Part shown: positions 45,389 to 52,654 of the stretch, piece after piece | How the letters are laid out: the number at the start of each line of letters is the position of its first letter | Numbering within the stretch: the stretch's first letter is position 1 | Source of the DNA: Streptomyces sp. SLBN-31 | GTDB taxonomy: Bacteria; Actinomycetota; Actinomycetes; Streptomycetales; Streptomycetaceae | Direction: 5' to 3' | NCBI RefSeq assembly: GCF_006715395.1 | Contig: NZ_VFNC01000002.1 | Location: forward strand, 3,224,001-3,288,000 | Length of the DNA stretch: 64,000 bases | The notes under the pieces: generated by a model | The model's database searches: none | The model's input: the letters and a program-made list of their open reading frames with translations, nothing else | Told to the model about the DNA's origin: nothing | Position numbers and translations under genes: made by a program

Positions 45389-46533
45389 TCAGTCCCGCGT
45401 GCCCCCCGCGTGCCCGTTCCGGTCGGAACCGCCCTTGAACGCCTTCACGATCATGCCGTCAACGGCATCGGCGATCTCACGTTCCCGATCGAAGTTCGCG
45501 TGCCGGTAGATCAACGCCGCGCGAGCCGTGCTGTGCCCCAGACGGGTCATCAATTCCTTGGTACTTGCGTTCGTCCGCGACGCGAGGGTGTTGCCGGTGT
45601 GCCGAAGATCATGGAATCTCAGACCCTTCACCCCAGCATCGGCGCATGCCTTATGCCACAGCCGGTTGAAGTGATTCCGACGCGGTGTGGCCTTCTTGGC
45701 TCCGATGAACACACGACCGTCCGAGCCGGATTCGGCGTACACCTTCATGTGCTCATCGAGGACGGGCAGTACCGAGGACGGGACCGCAACCAGCCGCTTG
45801 CCGGCCGCACTCTTGGGCGCCTTGTAGACCCGCTTGCCGCTGGTCAGCTCGGAGACCGCGCCCCGAACTCGGATCATGCCGTGGTCAAGGTCAACGTCCG
45901 ACCGATGCAGGGCCACCAGTTCACCCCAACGAAGTCCGCAGAAGGCGGCGAGCAGGACCAACGCCTTGTAGCGCGGCTGGATTTTGTCGGCGATCCGAAG
46001 ACCTCGGGGATGGTCGCGGTCGGCCGCTCTGGGGTGACCACCGCACCGCCGTTCCTGATCTGGCACGGGTTGCGGCGGATCAGCTCATCCTGGACGGCAG
46101 TACCCATGATCGTCCGAAGGAGGGCGTACGCCTTCGCGACCGTGGACGGACCGACCCCAGCGTCGAGGCGAGCACGACGCCAACTCCGCACGGCAGCGGG
46201 GGTGATGGCGGCGAGTGCCATAGGGCCGAAGGTGGGCGCCATGTGCAGCCGCAGCAGCGAGGCGTACAGCTCAGCCGTCCGGGGCGCCAACGGCCGTTCC
46301 CGAACCCAGGCTGCCGCGTAATCACCGAAGGGCACCTTGCCCGCGTCAGGGTCGCGCCAGTCTCCCTGTCGCAGTTCGGACTGCTTGTCGGCCAGCCAGT
46401 CATCCGCATCGCGCTTCGTGCGGAACGTCTCCGGAGCGGGGCGGTCGACCCCGTCAGGACCCCGGTAGCGAGCCTGGAACCGACCGGACGGAAGCTTGCG
46501 GACGCGGCCGAAGGGACGACGCTTGCTGGCCAT
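45389..46533 (-). pseudogene. int: Tyrosine site-specific integrase, frameshifted
   Basis: Together the two frames encode an about 380-residue tyrosine recombinase. The N-terminal part from ATG 46533 (MASKRRPFGRVRKLPSGRFQARYRGP) has the AP2-like arm-binding and core-binding domains. The catalytic part has LRWGEL (Arg), HDLRHTG (His-x-x-Arg), GHST and IYRHAN (Tyr nucleophile). The frame changes at about 45996: after ...TATIPEVF the sequence must lose one base relative to an intact gene to continue into RIADKIQPRYKALV. The ATG overlaps the xis stop (TGATG), so the genes are coupled. If the deletion is real, excision would fail without another integrase; a sequencing error is the main alternative. 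Confidence 0.88.
45397..45416. promoter_or_regulatory. Left arm-type repeat near attL
   Basis: The 20-mer GCGTGCCCCCCGCGTGCCCG holds two GCGTGCCC units and matches 54618-54637 at 19 of 20 positions. It lies 79 bp inside the attL core, within the last codons of int. It is probably an integrase or excisionase arm-binding site flanking attP in the circular form. Confidence 0.6.
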
Positions 46534-46757
46534 CAGGCAGCCACCGCCCACCGGCCGGAACTACGGCGGCGCGGCTGCACCGTGTTGGCCTCGATGTACG
46601 CGTCAACGACGCTTTCCTTGATCCGGACATACCGGCCCACCTTGACGTAGGCGATCCGGCGCTCTTCAACCAGACGGCGGGGGAAACGCTCCCCGCTCTC
46701 TTCCCAGGTCCCGAGCTTTACGGCGACTTCCGCCACCGACAGAAGGCGATCACTCAT
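46533..46757 (-). CDS. xis: Excisionase / helix-turn-helix DNA-binding protein
   Basis: A 74-residue winged-helix protein: LLSVAEVAVKLGT, RRLVEERRIAYVKVGRYVRIKESVVDAYIEANTV is the MerR/Xis-type fold of AICE excisionases, which direct integrase to excise. The start overlaps the rep stop (ATGA) and the stop overlaps the int start (TGATG), giving a tightly coupled rep-xis-int unit as in pSAM2. GGAAGGAG SD lies seven bases upstream. The gene is intact. Confidence 0.9.
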   Translation of the reverse strand: MSDRLLSVAEVAVKLGTWEESGERFPRRLVEERRIAYVKVGRYVRIKESVVDAYIEANTVQPRRRSSGRWAVAA

Positions 46758-48146
46758 ACTGCGGCTCCTTCCAGGTCAAGCAGGGCGGGTAGCTCTTCAC
46801 GTGCGGTGTCGCGGTTGTGCTGGATGTCGCGGCGGATGTTGGCGGCGAGCCAGGATTCGCCGGGGGTGTGGCCGTGGCCGGCGTAGGCCCAGTGGGCGAG
46901 GGTGAGCGTGGTCGCCTCCGGGGCGTCGTCAGGGTCGGGCAGGCCGAGCGCGGCGCGTTGCTGGGCGGCGCGGTAGTCGGCACGGACCTGGCGCAGGGCG
47001 CCGAGGGTGGTGGAGTAGCGACGGGACTTGGTGGAGAAGTGGCCGCGGAAGCCGAGCATGTGGGCCCAGTCGCGCAGCTTGCGGTCCGGGTAGAGCGGGT
47101 GGAGGTCGAGGCAGGCCGCGATGAGCCGGGCCGGGTGGTCGGGCACGTCGAGGAGGACCAGGGCCTCCTTGTTGCCGATCCGTCGGTCGACCGTGCCGGT
47201 GGTCTCGGCCGCTTTGGTGGCGTACTTGGCGACGTAGGAGGCCACGGCCCGTTCGGTGATCTCCTCGCCGTGGCCGAAGGCGCCAATCGGCTGGACGTCG
47301 AGCTGTGCGCCCCAGCGCAGGGTGCGCGCCGGCTGGTCCCCGGCCGGGTCGATGTCGACCGCGACGCGGGCGGCAGCGGCGTGGATGGCGTCGGTGAGGA
47401 GATCGAGGGTGGCCCAGGCCGGGCGGATCGTCGGGCCCGTCGGGGCCGTCGAAGCGGATCACGGCGTGGAAGTGCACGGCCCCGCGCTTTTGGTACTCGG
47501 CGACCTTGCCGAAGGAGACCCTCGACTGTTCGCGGGCGGCCTTCTGGGTGAGTCCGGCCCGCTTGGCGATCTCGCGGCGCAGGTAGATCGTGAAGTAGCG
47601 CCACAGTTCGGAGGCGTGGTTGTTCCACAGCACCGCGCCTGCGTAGTCGTACGTGTCGGGATTGAGCGGTGTGCCGAGTTCGGGAGCGTCCTCGCCGTGG
47701 CGGATGCCGCAGCGGCAGGGCCGGTTGCCGGGCCGGTTGTGGACCGGGCCGAAGCTCGGGGCGGTGAGGGTAGCGAAGACCCGCGGGTGATCCCGAATGG
47801 TGCGCGGGGTGCCCTTGTCCGGGTCGCCGACCAGACCGGCGCGGATGAGGTGGTAGGTGTCGCCGGCGTAGGTCCAGGCGCAGGCCGGGCAGCGGGAGGC
47901 CCGCCGGTTGCCGCACGCGATCCGCAGCATGCCGCCGGGCTCGGTCTCGGTCGTGTATGCGTGGAGCACGGTCTTCGTGGCGGGGTCGATCGTCTTGGTG
48001 GCGCCGATCAGCCGGATCGGGTCGGAGCAGCCGCCGGTGCGGCGGATCTGTTCTTGCCAGCGGTCGAAGTCGGCCCGATTGGCCACCCTCAGCACGTCGC
48101 TGAGGGTGGCCGCATCGAGGCCCGCCAGGGTGGCGGCGTCGGTCAC
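46754..48146 (-). pseudogene. repSA: RepSA-family replication initiator, frameshifted
   Basis: The two frames make an about 460-residue RepSA-like rolling-circle initiator. The N-terminal part (VTDAATLAGLDAATLSDVLRV from GTG 48146) includes CGNRRASRCPACAWTYAGDTYHL (as CGNRRASRCPAC and AWTYAGDTYHL) and the metal-binding VHFHAVIRFDG. After GPDGPDDPP the frame shifts by one extra base near 47419, and the C-terminal part continues AWATLDLLTDAIHAAAARV through VASYVAKYATKAAETTG, which carries the Tyr of the nicking centre (YVAKYATK). If real, replication after excision is lost. It overlaps xis by 4 bp. Confidence 0.87.
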
Positions 48147-48150
48147 GTGA

Positions 48151-48357
48151 TCACCGGCCCCAACGACGCTTCTGCGGAGTGCTGGCAGTGTTGCTGGACG
48201 GGCCGGACTGGTCCTTGGAGGGCCGACCGCCATTCATCGGCAGGTTGCCGCTGTCGTGGCGGTTGTGGGCCTTGACGGTCTTCTTCAGTCGGTCGTAGTC
48301 GCCGTCGATGCCCTCGTAGTGGGTGCGGTCGACGCCGAGGCTCCAGCGGCGGGGCAT
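48151..48357 (-). CDS. Small AICE hypothetical protein upstream of rep
   Basis: A 68-residue basic protein (MPRRWSLGVDRTHYEGIDGD, then LKKTVKAHNRHDSGNLP). No motif is recognised. Its ATG overlaps the stop of the preceding zinc-knuckle gene (TGATG) and its stop lies 4 bp before the rep GTG. That tight packing supports a real gene. GGAGGTGAG is upstream. Confidence 0.65.
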   Translation of the reverse strand: MPRRWSLGVDRTHYEGIDGDYDRLKKTVKAHNRHDSGNLPMNGGRPSKDQSGPSSNTASTPQKRRWGR

Positions 48358-48536
48358 CAGATGCTCACCTCCTGCTTGCGCGCGGCCAGGGCGCGGCCGG
48401 TGCCGTCGCAGCAGGGGCAGACAACGTGGAGGATCGCGCGGGAGCCGTCGCGGTGCCGGCTGCCGGTGGTGATGGCGACGACGGGGAAGCCGTCGCAGTG
48501 GTGGCAGACCGGGCGCTTGGAGATGCGGACAGGCAT
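48357..48536 (-). CDS. 59-residue zinc-knuckle protein
   Basis: A small ORF with clear paired cysteines: CHHC near residues 11-14 and CPCCDGTG at 40-47, resembling a DnaJ-type CxxC(x)G zinc centre, followed by a basic tail. AAAGGG lies upstream at a longer than usual distance, and the stop overlaps the next start. AICEs and Streptomyces plasmids often carry such mini zinc proteins; their role is unknown. Confidence 0.7.
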   Translation of the reverse strand: MPVRISKRPVCHHCDGFPVVAITTGSRHRDGSRAILHVVCPCCDGTGRALAARKQEVSI

Positions 48537-48585
48537 GATGAGTGAAGCCCTTTCGGATCGAAAGATCGGGAAGTGGTGGAGCCGT

Positions 48586-48623
48586 CCGGGGCGGCGGAAA
48601 CTTGGCGGTTGAGGCCGCCCCGG
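48586..48623 (-). terminator. GC-rich hairpin between small transfer genes
   Basis: CCGGGGCGGC (48586-48595) and GCCGCCCCGG (48614-48623) form a 10-bp stem with an 18-nt loop directly after the 48630 gene's stop. No U tract. It may attenuate transcription from the transfer genes into the 59-residue gene and rep-xis-int. Confidence 0.55.
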
Positions 48624-48629
48624 AGGGCG

Positions 48630-48998
48630 CTACTTGCGGTAGCGGTGCGCGGACCGGACGGGCCGGGCGCGCTTCGTGCGCGGCGGGCGGGAGCGCCGGA
48701 GGGTGCCCGCGCGGGATAACTCCTTGTGCTTGCCGTGGTGGAGCGTGTAGCTGATCCCGCCCGACGCGGAGAGGACACCGACAGCAGCGGCGGCGATGAC
48801 CTGGACGACGAAGGCGAGCACGAGCAGCACGGTCACGGCGCCGGCAGTGATGACCAGGGCCAAGACGATCGGGCCCTTGTAGGAGCGCGGGGCTTCCTGG
48901 ACGATCACGACCTTGTGGACGTCGGTGCCGTCGGGAAGTTGCCGGTAGATCTCGGCCGGGATGTGCCCGGCGCGCATCTGGTCTTCGGGTAACTGCAC
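48630..48998 (-). CDS. Spd-like membrane protein for intramycelial spread, contains a TTA codon
   Basis: A 122-residue protein. A soluble N-terminus (LPEDQMRAGHIPAEIYRQLPDGTDVHK) is followed by two hydrophobic segments (IVLALVITAGAVTVLLVLAFVVQVIAAAAVGVL) and a very basic tail (LRRSRPPRTKRARPVRSAHRYRK). This matches the mobile-element transfer/spread proteins of AICEs, which help distribute the element across septa. GGGAGG SD lies nine bases before the GTG. Codon 3 is TTA, so translation may depend on the bldA leucyl-tRNA. Confidence 0.8.
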   Translation of the reverse strand: MQLPEDQMRAGHIPAEIYRQLPDGTDVHKVVIVQEAPRSYKGPIVLALVITAGAVTVLLVLAFVVQVIAAAAVGVLSASGGISYTLHHGKHKELSRAGTLRRSRPPRTKRARPVRSAHRYRK

Positions 48999-49014
48999 GC
49001 TTCGGCCCTCCCTG

Positions 49015-49200
49015 TCAGGCGGTGCAGCGGTGGGTGCGGGCGGCGAGTTCGGCGGCCGAGCGGTCGCCGTGCTCGGTGGAGAAGCCGCAGTTGGGTGCGG
49101 TGCAGGCGGCGGTGTGCTTGGTTTGGCCACGGCCGTTGTTGAACGTGCCGACCTTGACCGGGCCGATACGGATCACGTTGTAGAAGCGGTTCGGACGCAC
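49015..49200 (-). CDS. Small mobile-element transfer protein
   Basis: A 61-residue protein, MRPNRFYNVIRIGPVKVGTF then TAACTAPNCGFSTEHGDRSAAELAARTHRC, with three cysteines and a histidine that could bind zinc. Near-identical short proteins recur in AICE transfer operons. AAGGAGG SD lies seven bases before the GTG. It is packed between the DUF2637 and Spd-like genes. Confidence 0.85.
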   Translation of the reverse strand: MRPNRFYNVIRIGPVKVGTFNNGRGQTKHTAACTAPNCGFSTEHGDRSAAELAARTHRCTA

Positions 49201-49219
49201 GGTTGAACCTCCTTGCTTG

Positions 49220-49849
49220 TCAGGCGAGTTGGGCGGCGATGGCGCCGGCGAGGTCTTCCGGGACCCCGAGGCGGGTGCGCAGGGTCGCGGTGTCGATCTC
49301 GGTTCCGGTGCGGGTGCGGTGGTCGGTGGCGACCTTCCGGGCGTGGTCGATGAGAGCCGGAGGCACGGACGGGACAGTCGCCGCGGGCAGGGCCGGGGCG
49401 GGCTCCGGTTCGGTGATCTCCGGGGCCGGGGCGGGCGGTTCGGGGTGGTCGACGACCGGCGCCGACTCAGGCACGGGCTCCGGAGCCGGGGCGTTGGGTG
49501 CGTGGGCGAGCAGGGTGCCGCCGAGGAAGGCCAGCGCGGGCCAGCCGGCGACGCCGAGGCGGAGCAGGGCGGGCGGGTGGTCGAGGTCGAGGAAGCCGGC
49601 CGTGGTGACGTTGGCGCCGAGCGAGGCGACCAGGGCGACCAGGAACCAGCACCAGGCCAGCCGGGAACGCTGGGCCCGCAGGCGACGCCAGGCGGCGACC
49701 ATCAGCAGGTCGACCGAGATGGGGTAGGCCCAGGCTTTCCAGCCGGTCTGTCCGGCCGCTTGGGCGAGGTCGTGCAGGTGGGCGAAGGACAGCGCACCGG
49801 CGATCACGGCTTGTACGAGGACGGCGTCCGGGCGGATCGAGCGGGTCAC
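49220..49849 (-). CDS. DUF2637 membrane protein (AICE transfer region)
   Basis: A 209-residue protein. The N-terminal half has about four hydrophobic segments (VLVQAVIAGALSFAHLHDLA, AYPISVDLLMVAA, LAWCWFLVALVASLGANV, WPALAFLGGTLLA), the DUF2637 pattern common in Streptomyces plasmids and AICEs. A Pro/Glu/Ala linker and a small C-terminal helical domain (ALIDHARKVATDHRTRTGTEIDTATLRTRLGV split across helices) follow. AAGGAGG SD before the GTG. It is probably part of the transfer/spread machinery. Confidence 0.82.
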   Translation of the reverse strand: MTRSIRPDAVLVQAVIAGALSFAHLHDLAQAAGQTGWKAWAYPISVDLLMVAAWRRLRAQRSRLAWCWFLVALVASLGANVTTAGFLDLDHPPALLRLGVAGWPALAFLGGTLLAHAPNAPAPEPVPESAPVVDHPEPPAPAPEITEPEPAPALPAATVPSVPPALIDHARKVATDHRTRTGTEIDTATLRTRLGVPEDLAGAIAAQLA

Positions 49850-49879
49850 GACTCTTCACCTCCTTCGCAGGGATCGGGC

Positions 49880-49911
49880 CGGGGCGGGGAGGGGAACGTC
49901 GAGCCGCCCCG
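49880..49911 (-). terminator. Hairpin in the transfer operon
   Basis: CGGGGCGG (49880-49887) and CCGCCCCG (49904-49911), with a 16-nt loop, between the 57-residue zinc protein gene and the DUF2637 gene. It is an attenuator candidate without a U tract. Confidence 0.5.
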
Positions 49912-49921
49912 CCCTGGGCGG

Positions 49922-50095
49922 TCAGGTGTCGGCGGGGATCTCACCGGCGCCCAGGCAGGTCAGGCACAGCCCGGTCTGCCGGTGGTCGGTGAGGCGGCCG
50001 TTGCGGGTGCCGACGCGGACGGCTTGGGTGATCTCGCCGTTGCCGTCGCAGTCCGGGCACTTCACCGGCCGGGGCTTGGTGGGTTTGCGCGCCAT
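49922..50095 (-). CDS. 57-residue CxxCxG zinc-knuckle protein
   Basis: MARKPTKPRPVKCPDCDGNG at the start and CLTCLGAGEIPADT at the end give two CxxCxG pairs, as in a minimal DnaJ-type zinc finger. GGAG lies eight bases before the ATG at 50095. It sits 82 bp after traSA. It could be an accessory DNA-binding or chaperone-like protein of the element; function unknown. Confidence 0.72.
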   Translation of the reverse strand: MARKPTKPRPVKCPDCDGNGEITQAVRVGTRNGRLTDHRQTGLCLTCLGAGEIPADT

Positions 50096-50177
50096 GAGCG
50101 ATCTCCGTTCGGTTTTCGGCATGGCTCGGGTAGGGGCCTGGCGCGAGGCGGTCACGCCGACCGTGGGGCGGAGGGTG

Positions 50178-51524
50178 TTACTCGGTGACGGGCCGGGGCT
50201 GGACCCTCGGCGGAGTCGCCGGCATCGGCGGGACGATCCCCGAGCCGACCGGGCGGAACGGTGCCAGGAACGGCAGTTCCGGAGTGAGGTGGGCGAACTC
50301 GCGGCACACGGCCGCCGCTTCTTCTGCGCTGATCTCCGGGGTGCGGATGCGCGACCAACCGCCCGAGGTGTCACCGGCCACCGCGAGGCCGGGACGATCG
50401 GCCGGGATTGCAGTAGCGGCCACGACCGCATCCGGGGAGATGTCCCCCAGGCCCATATCCGCACTGGCCTTGTCGTTCACCCGATGCACGACCCGGCCGG
50501 TGAGCTGGGCACGCACGGCCGTGGCACCCTTGCCCTGGTCCGACCCGAAGCGCTGGCCGCACACCTCCAGATAGATGCCGATCGCGCGGGCCATCTGCCC
50601 CAGGCGGACCAGTTGCATGACCACCCGGTCCCGCTCCGGCTCGTCCTTCTTGGAGAGCACGAAGAAGAGTTCGGCGACCTCGTCGATCAGCACCACCAGC
50701 GGCACCGGCCGGACCTGATCGGGCAGTTCCCACAGGTCCGAGACGCCGTAGAGGGCGAGGAGGTCGAAGCGCTCTTCCATCTCCGCGACCAGGGCGTCGA
50801 TCAGGCGACCGGCCGAGGGCAGATCGGTGGCCAGCGCCGACAGGCGCGACGCGTACCGGCCGTGTTCCACCCCCCGCTTGCAGTCGATGCCGATCAGCCC
50901 AACCGGCAGCTGTGCAAGCCCGTTGATCAGGTTGCGCTGATACACCGACTTGCCGGACTGATTCGCGCCCAGCGTCAGAGCGTGCGGCACCGCGCGGTAG
51001 TCCCGCTCGAACACCGAACCGTCCTCCCGCAGCGCCACCGGGACGACCAGGTCCCGGGGCCGGGCCTTGCGCGGCAGGGTGACCCGGTTCAGGACGTCCC
51101 AGCCGGTCATGCGCAGTTCGACGTAACCGGGCTTGGTCTCCGCCACGGTCACCGACCGCACACCCCACGCATGGCGCAGGCGCTCGCAGGAGGCGGCGAG
51201 GTCGGCGGGCTCCAGACCGGCCGGCAGTCGCAGAGTGACCCGCAGGCCGGTCGAGGTCCCACGGACTCGGCGCACCTTCGGCGGCACCGGTCGGACCTCA
51301 CTGTGGGCCAGGTTGCGCTTGACGAAGGCATGGAAGCCGGACGGCTGGACCGTCAGCCCGCACACCTCCATCGTGTCGCGGTAGGTCCAGGTGAACCGGC
51401 CCCAGGTGACCGGCAGGCCCACCAGCGACCAGTACACGCGCGGGGCGCGGTGCTTGGCGTAGCCGATGCCACCGGCGCCGGCCGCCAGTCCCCCGGCCTC
51501 CAGCCAGGTCGCCAGGTCGGTCAT
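50178..51524 (-). CDS. traSA: FtsK/SpoIIIE-type DNA translocase, TraSA-like conjugation ATPase
   Basis: A 448-residue protein. Walker A is GANQSGKS (residues 186-193) and Walker B is LVVLIDEVAE (276-285), in an FtsK/SpoIIIE fold. No strong TM segment is present; one weak hydrophobic stretch lies near residues 9-20. TraSA/TraB proteins form hexameric pores that move double-stranded plasmid DNA between hyphae, and are the only protein strictly needed for AICE conjugation. The ATG is 2 bp after the previous gene's stop. The gene appears intact, unlike int and rep. Confidence 0.92.
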   Translation of the reverse strand: MTDLATWLEAGGLAAGAGGIGYAKHRAPRVYWSLVGLPVTWGRFTWTYRDTMEVCGLTVQPSGFHAFVKRNLAHSEVRPVPPKVRRVRGTSTGLRVTLRLPAGLEPADLAASCERLRHAWGVRSVTVAETKPGYVELRMTGWDVLNRVTLPRKARPRDLVVPVALREDGSVFERDYRAVPHALTLGANQSGKSVYQRNLINGLAQLPVGLIGIDCKRGVEHGRYASRLSALATDLPSAGRLIDALVAEMEERFDLLALYGVSDLWELPDQVRPVPLVVLIDEVAELFFVLSKKDEPERDRVVMQLVRLGQMARAIGIYLEVCGQRFGSDQGKGATAVRAQLTGRVVHRVNDKASADMGLGDISPDAVVAATAIPADRPGLAVAGDTSGGWSRIRTPEISAEEAAAVCREFAHLTPELPFLAPFRPVGSGIVPPMPATPPRVQPRPVTE

Positions 51525-51526
51525 GG

Positions 51527-51856
51527 TCAGACCCCCGCCGTTACGGCGACCGCACGGAAGGAGATCCCGTGCCGCTTCTGGCCGTTGAACTCGTTCTCCC
51601 AGTCACGGGCCTTGAGCCCGACCACCCGCACCGGCATACCCGGCATCAGGCCCTCGGGGATACCGGTCTCGGGCACGGTGACCTGGTAGAGGTTGCCCTC
51701 TCCCTCGTCCGAGATCAGCAGGCCCACCGTCGACAGGCCCGCACCGGTCTCCCGGTCCATGGCCCGTTCCCCGGTCTGCTTGTTGGCCAGCTTCGGCGTC
51801 GGCGCGGTCGCCACGAACACCACAGCAGTCGAAAGATCGATCTTGAAGGACGGCAC
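51527..51856 (-). CDS. SCO3933-family-like AICE protein
   Basis: A 109-residue soluble protein (VPSFKIDLSTAVVFVATA, PKLANKQTGERAMDRETGAG, NLYQVTVPETGIPEGLMPGMPVRVVGLKARDWE in sequence) resembling the small conserved proteins that precede traSA in pSAM2-type elements and are labelled SCO3933-family regulatory proteins. The GTG at 51856 is chosen because GAGGAG lies eight bases before it; the in-frame GTG at 51865 overlaps that SD. First gene of the transfer operon, directly below the tandem operator. Confidence 0.8.
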   Translation of the reverse strand: MPSFKIDLSTAVVFVATAPTPKLANKQTGERAMDRETGAGLSTVGLLISDEGEGNLYQVTVPETGIPEGLMPGMPVRVVGLKARDWENEFNGQKRHGISFRAVAVTAGV

Positions 51857-51895
51857 GGAAAGCACTCCTCACAGAGGCGAGAACGGGAGTGGAAT

Positions 51896-51940
51896 CAACC
51901 TCCCTAGGGAGGTTGAATCGCAACCTCCCTAGGGAGGTCG
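51896..51940. promoter_or_regulatory. Tandem 20-bp palindromic operator controlling the transfer operon
   Basis: CAACCTCCCTAGGGAGGTTG (51896-51915) is a perfect palindrome, and a second copy differing at one base lies at 51921-51940, centre-to-centre 25 bp. They lie 40-84 bp upstream of the first transfer gene. By location this is the binding site of the KorSA/GntR-type repressor whose remnant is encoded next to it. Confidence 0.8.
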
Positions 51941-51977
51941 ACAGGTTCCGCCTCGCCACCCCATGCGGGCACAGCAA

Positions 51978-52001
51978 AAAGGCCCACCGAAGTGGGCCTT
52001 T
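51978..52001 (-). terminator. Rho-independent terminator of the repressor remnant
   Basis: A stem of GGCCCAC/GTGGGCC extended by AAA/TTT, with a CGAA loop. In the minus-strand direction it ends in UUUUU. It isolates the korSA-type gene from the operator and transfer operon. Confidence 0.9.
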
Positions 52002-52030
52002 CGTCCTGCGACTTATTTTCTGACGGTACG

Positions 52031-52183
52031 TCAACTACCGAACGTGTAGCGGAGTGCGTAGGCGCCAGCGTCGAGCAACATCTGATTGAGCTCAACTGGC
52101 CTACCGTCCGCGGTGTATGCCGTGCGGCAGATCTCGATCACGGGCGTGCCAGGAAGGATCGACAATCCTTCGGACTCCGCAGA
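52031..52183 (-). pseudogene. C-terminal remnant of a GntR-family (KorSA-type) repressor
   Basis: The last about 50 residues, SEGLSILPGTPVIEICRTAY followed by TADGRPVELNQMLLDAGAYA and LRYTFGS, are the end of a UTRA effector domain as in GntR/HutC regulators such as KorSA. Upstream (above about 52183) the frame turns into Arg/Pro-rich sequence with no helix-turn-helix, so the DNA-binding half is missing. Loss of this repressor would be expected to derepress the transfer operon. Its terminator and operator remain in place. Confidence 0.75.
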
Positions 52184-52654
52184 GCTGGGCATGCGGCCCG
52201 GCCGGCACCGGGATGGAGGCGGCGCCGTCGCCGACCGCGGGTCCGTAGTGGCGTGCGCGGGGTGCTCCCATCCCGACCACCGTTGACCCAGGCAGAGCCG
52301 AGCAGACGCGGCCCAGGGCGTCCAGGTCGTTCGTACAGTGGCGCGCTCCACCTGGACGCCCTGAACCACGCCCGCTCCACGGTGTGTGGGTCGACGGCGG
52401 ACGGGATGGGAGCAGAGGTAGGTGGTGGTCGAGGTCGTCGGCCGGTGCAGCCGGGACCGCATCCGCACTTGCATGCGGTCACACTGTGGATCCGCCTTGA
52501 CCGAAGGCTTCGGCTCGGAGTTTCTGCAAGTCGGGGAGGTGGTTCTTCAAGGTGCCGATCTAAACGCACGGTGCCACGATGTGGAGTACAGCCGTCTTTG
52601 CCACGAGGCGAGCTGCGGTTAGGCCACGTCAAGCTTCCGAGGAGCGGGACAGCC
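52184..52654. other. No recognisable gene between the repressor remnant and the MBL hydrolase gene
   Basis: The 471-bp stretch has no convincing coding frame on either strand: codon bias is poor, start sites are weak, and translations are Arg/Pro-rich. It is probably the scar of the deletion or insertion that removed the 5' part of the repressor gene, and it must hold the promoter of the plus-strand hydrolase gene. Confidence 0.5.

Noticed and set aside
52422..52622. Short plus-strand frame between repressor remnant and hydrolase gene
   Set aside because: Atypical third-position GC, no SD sequence, no recognisable motif.
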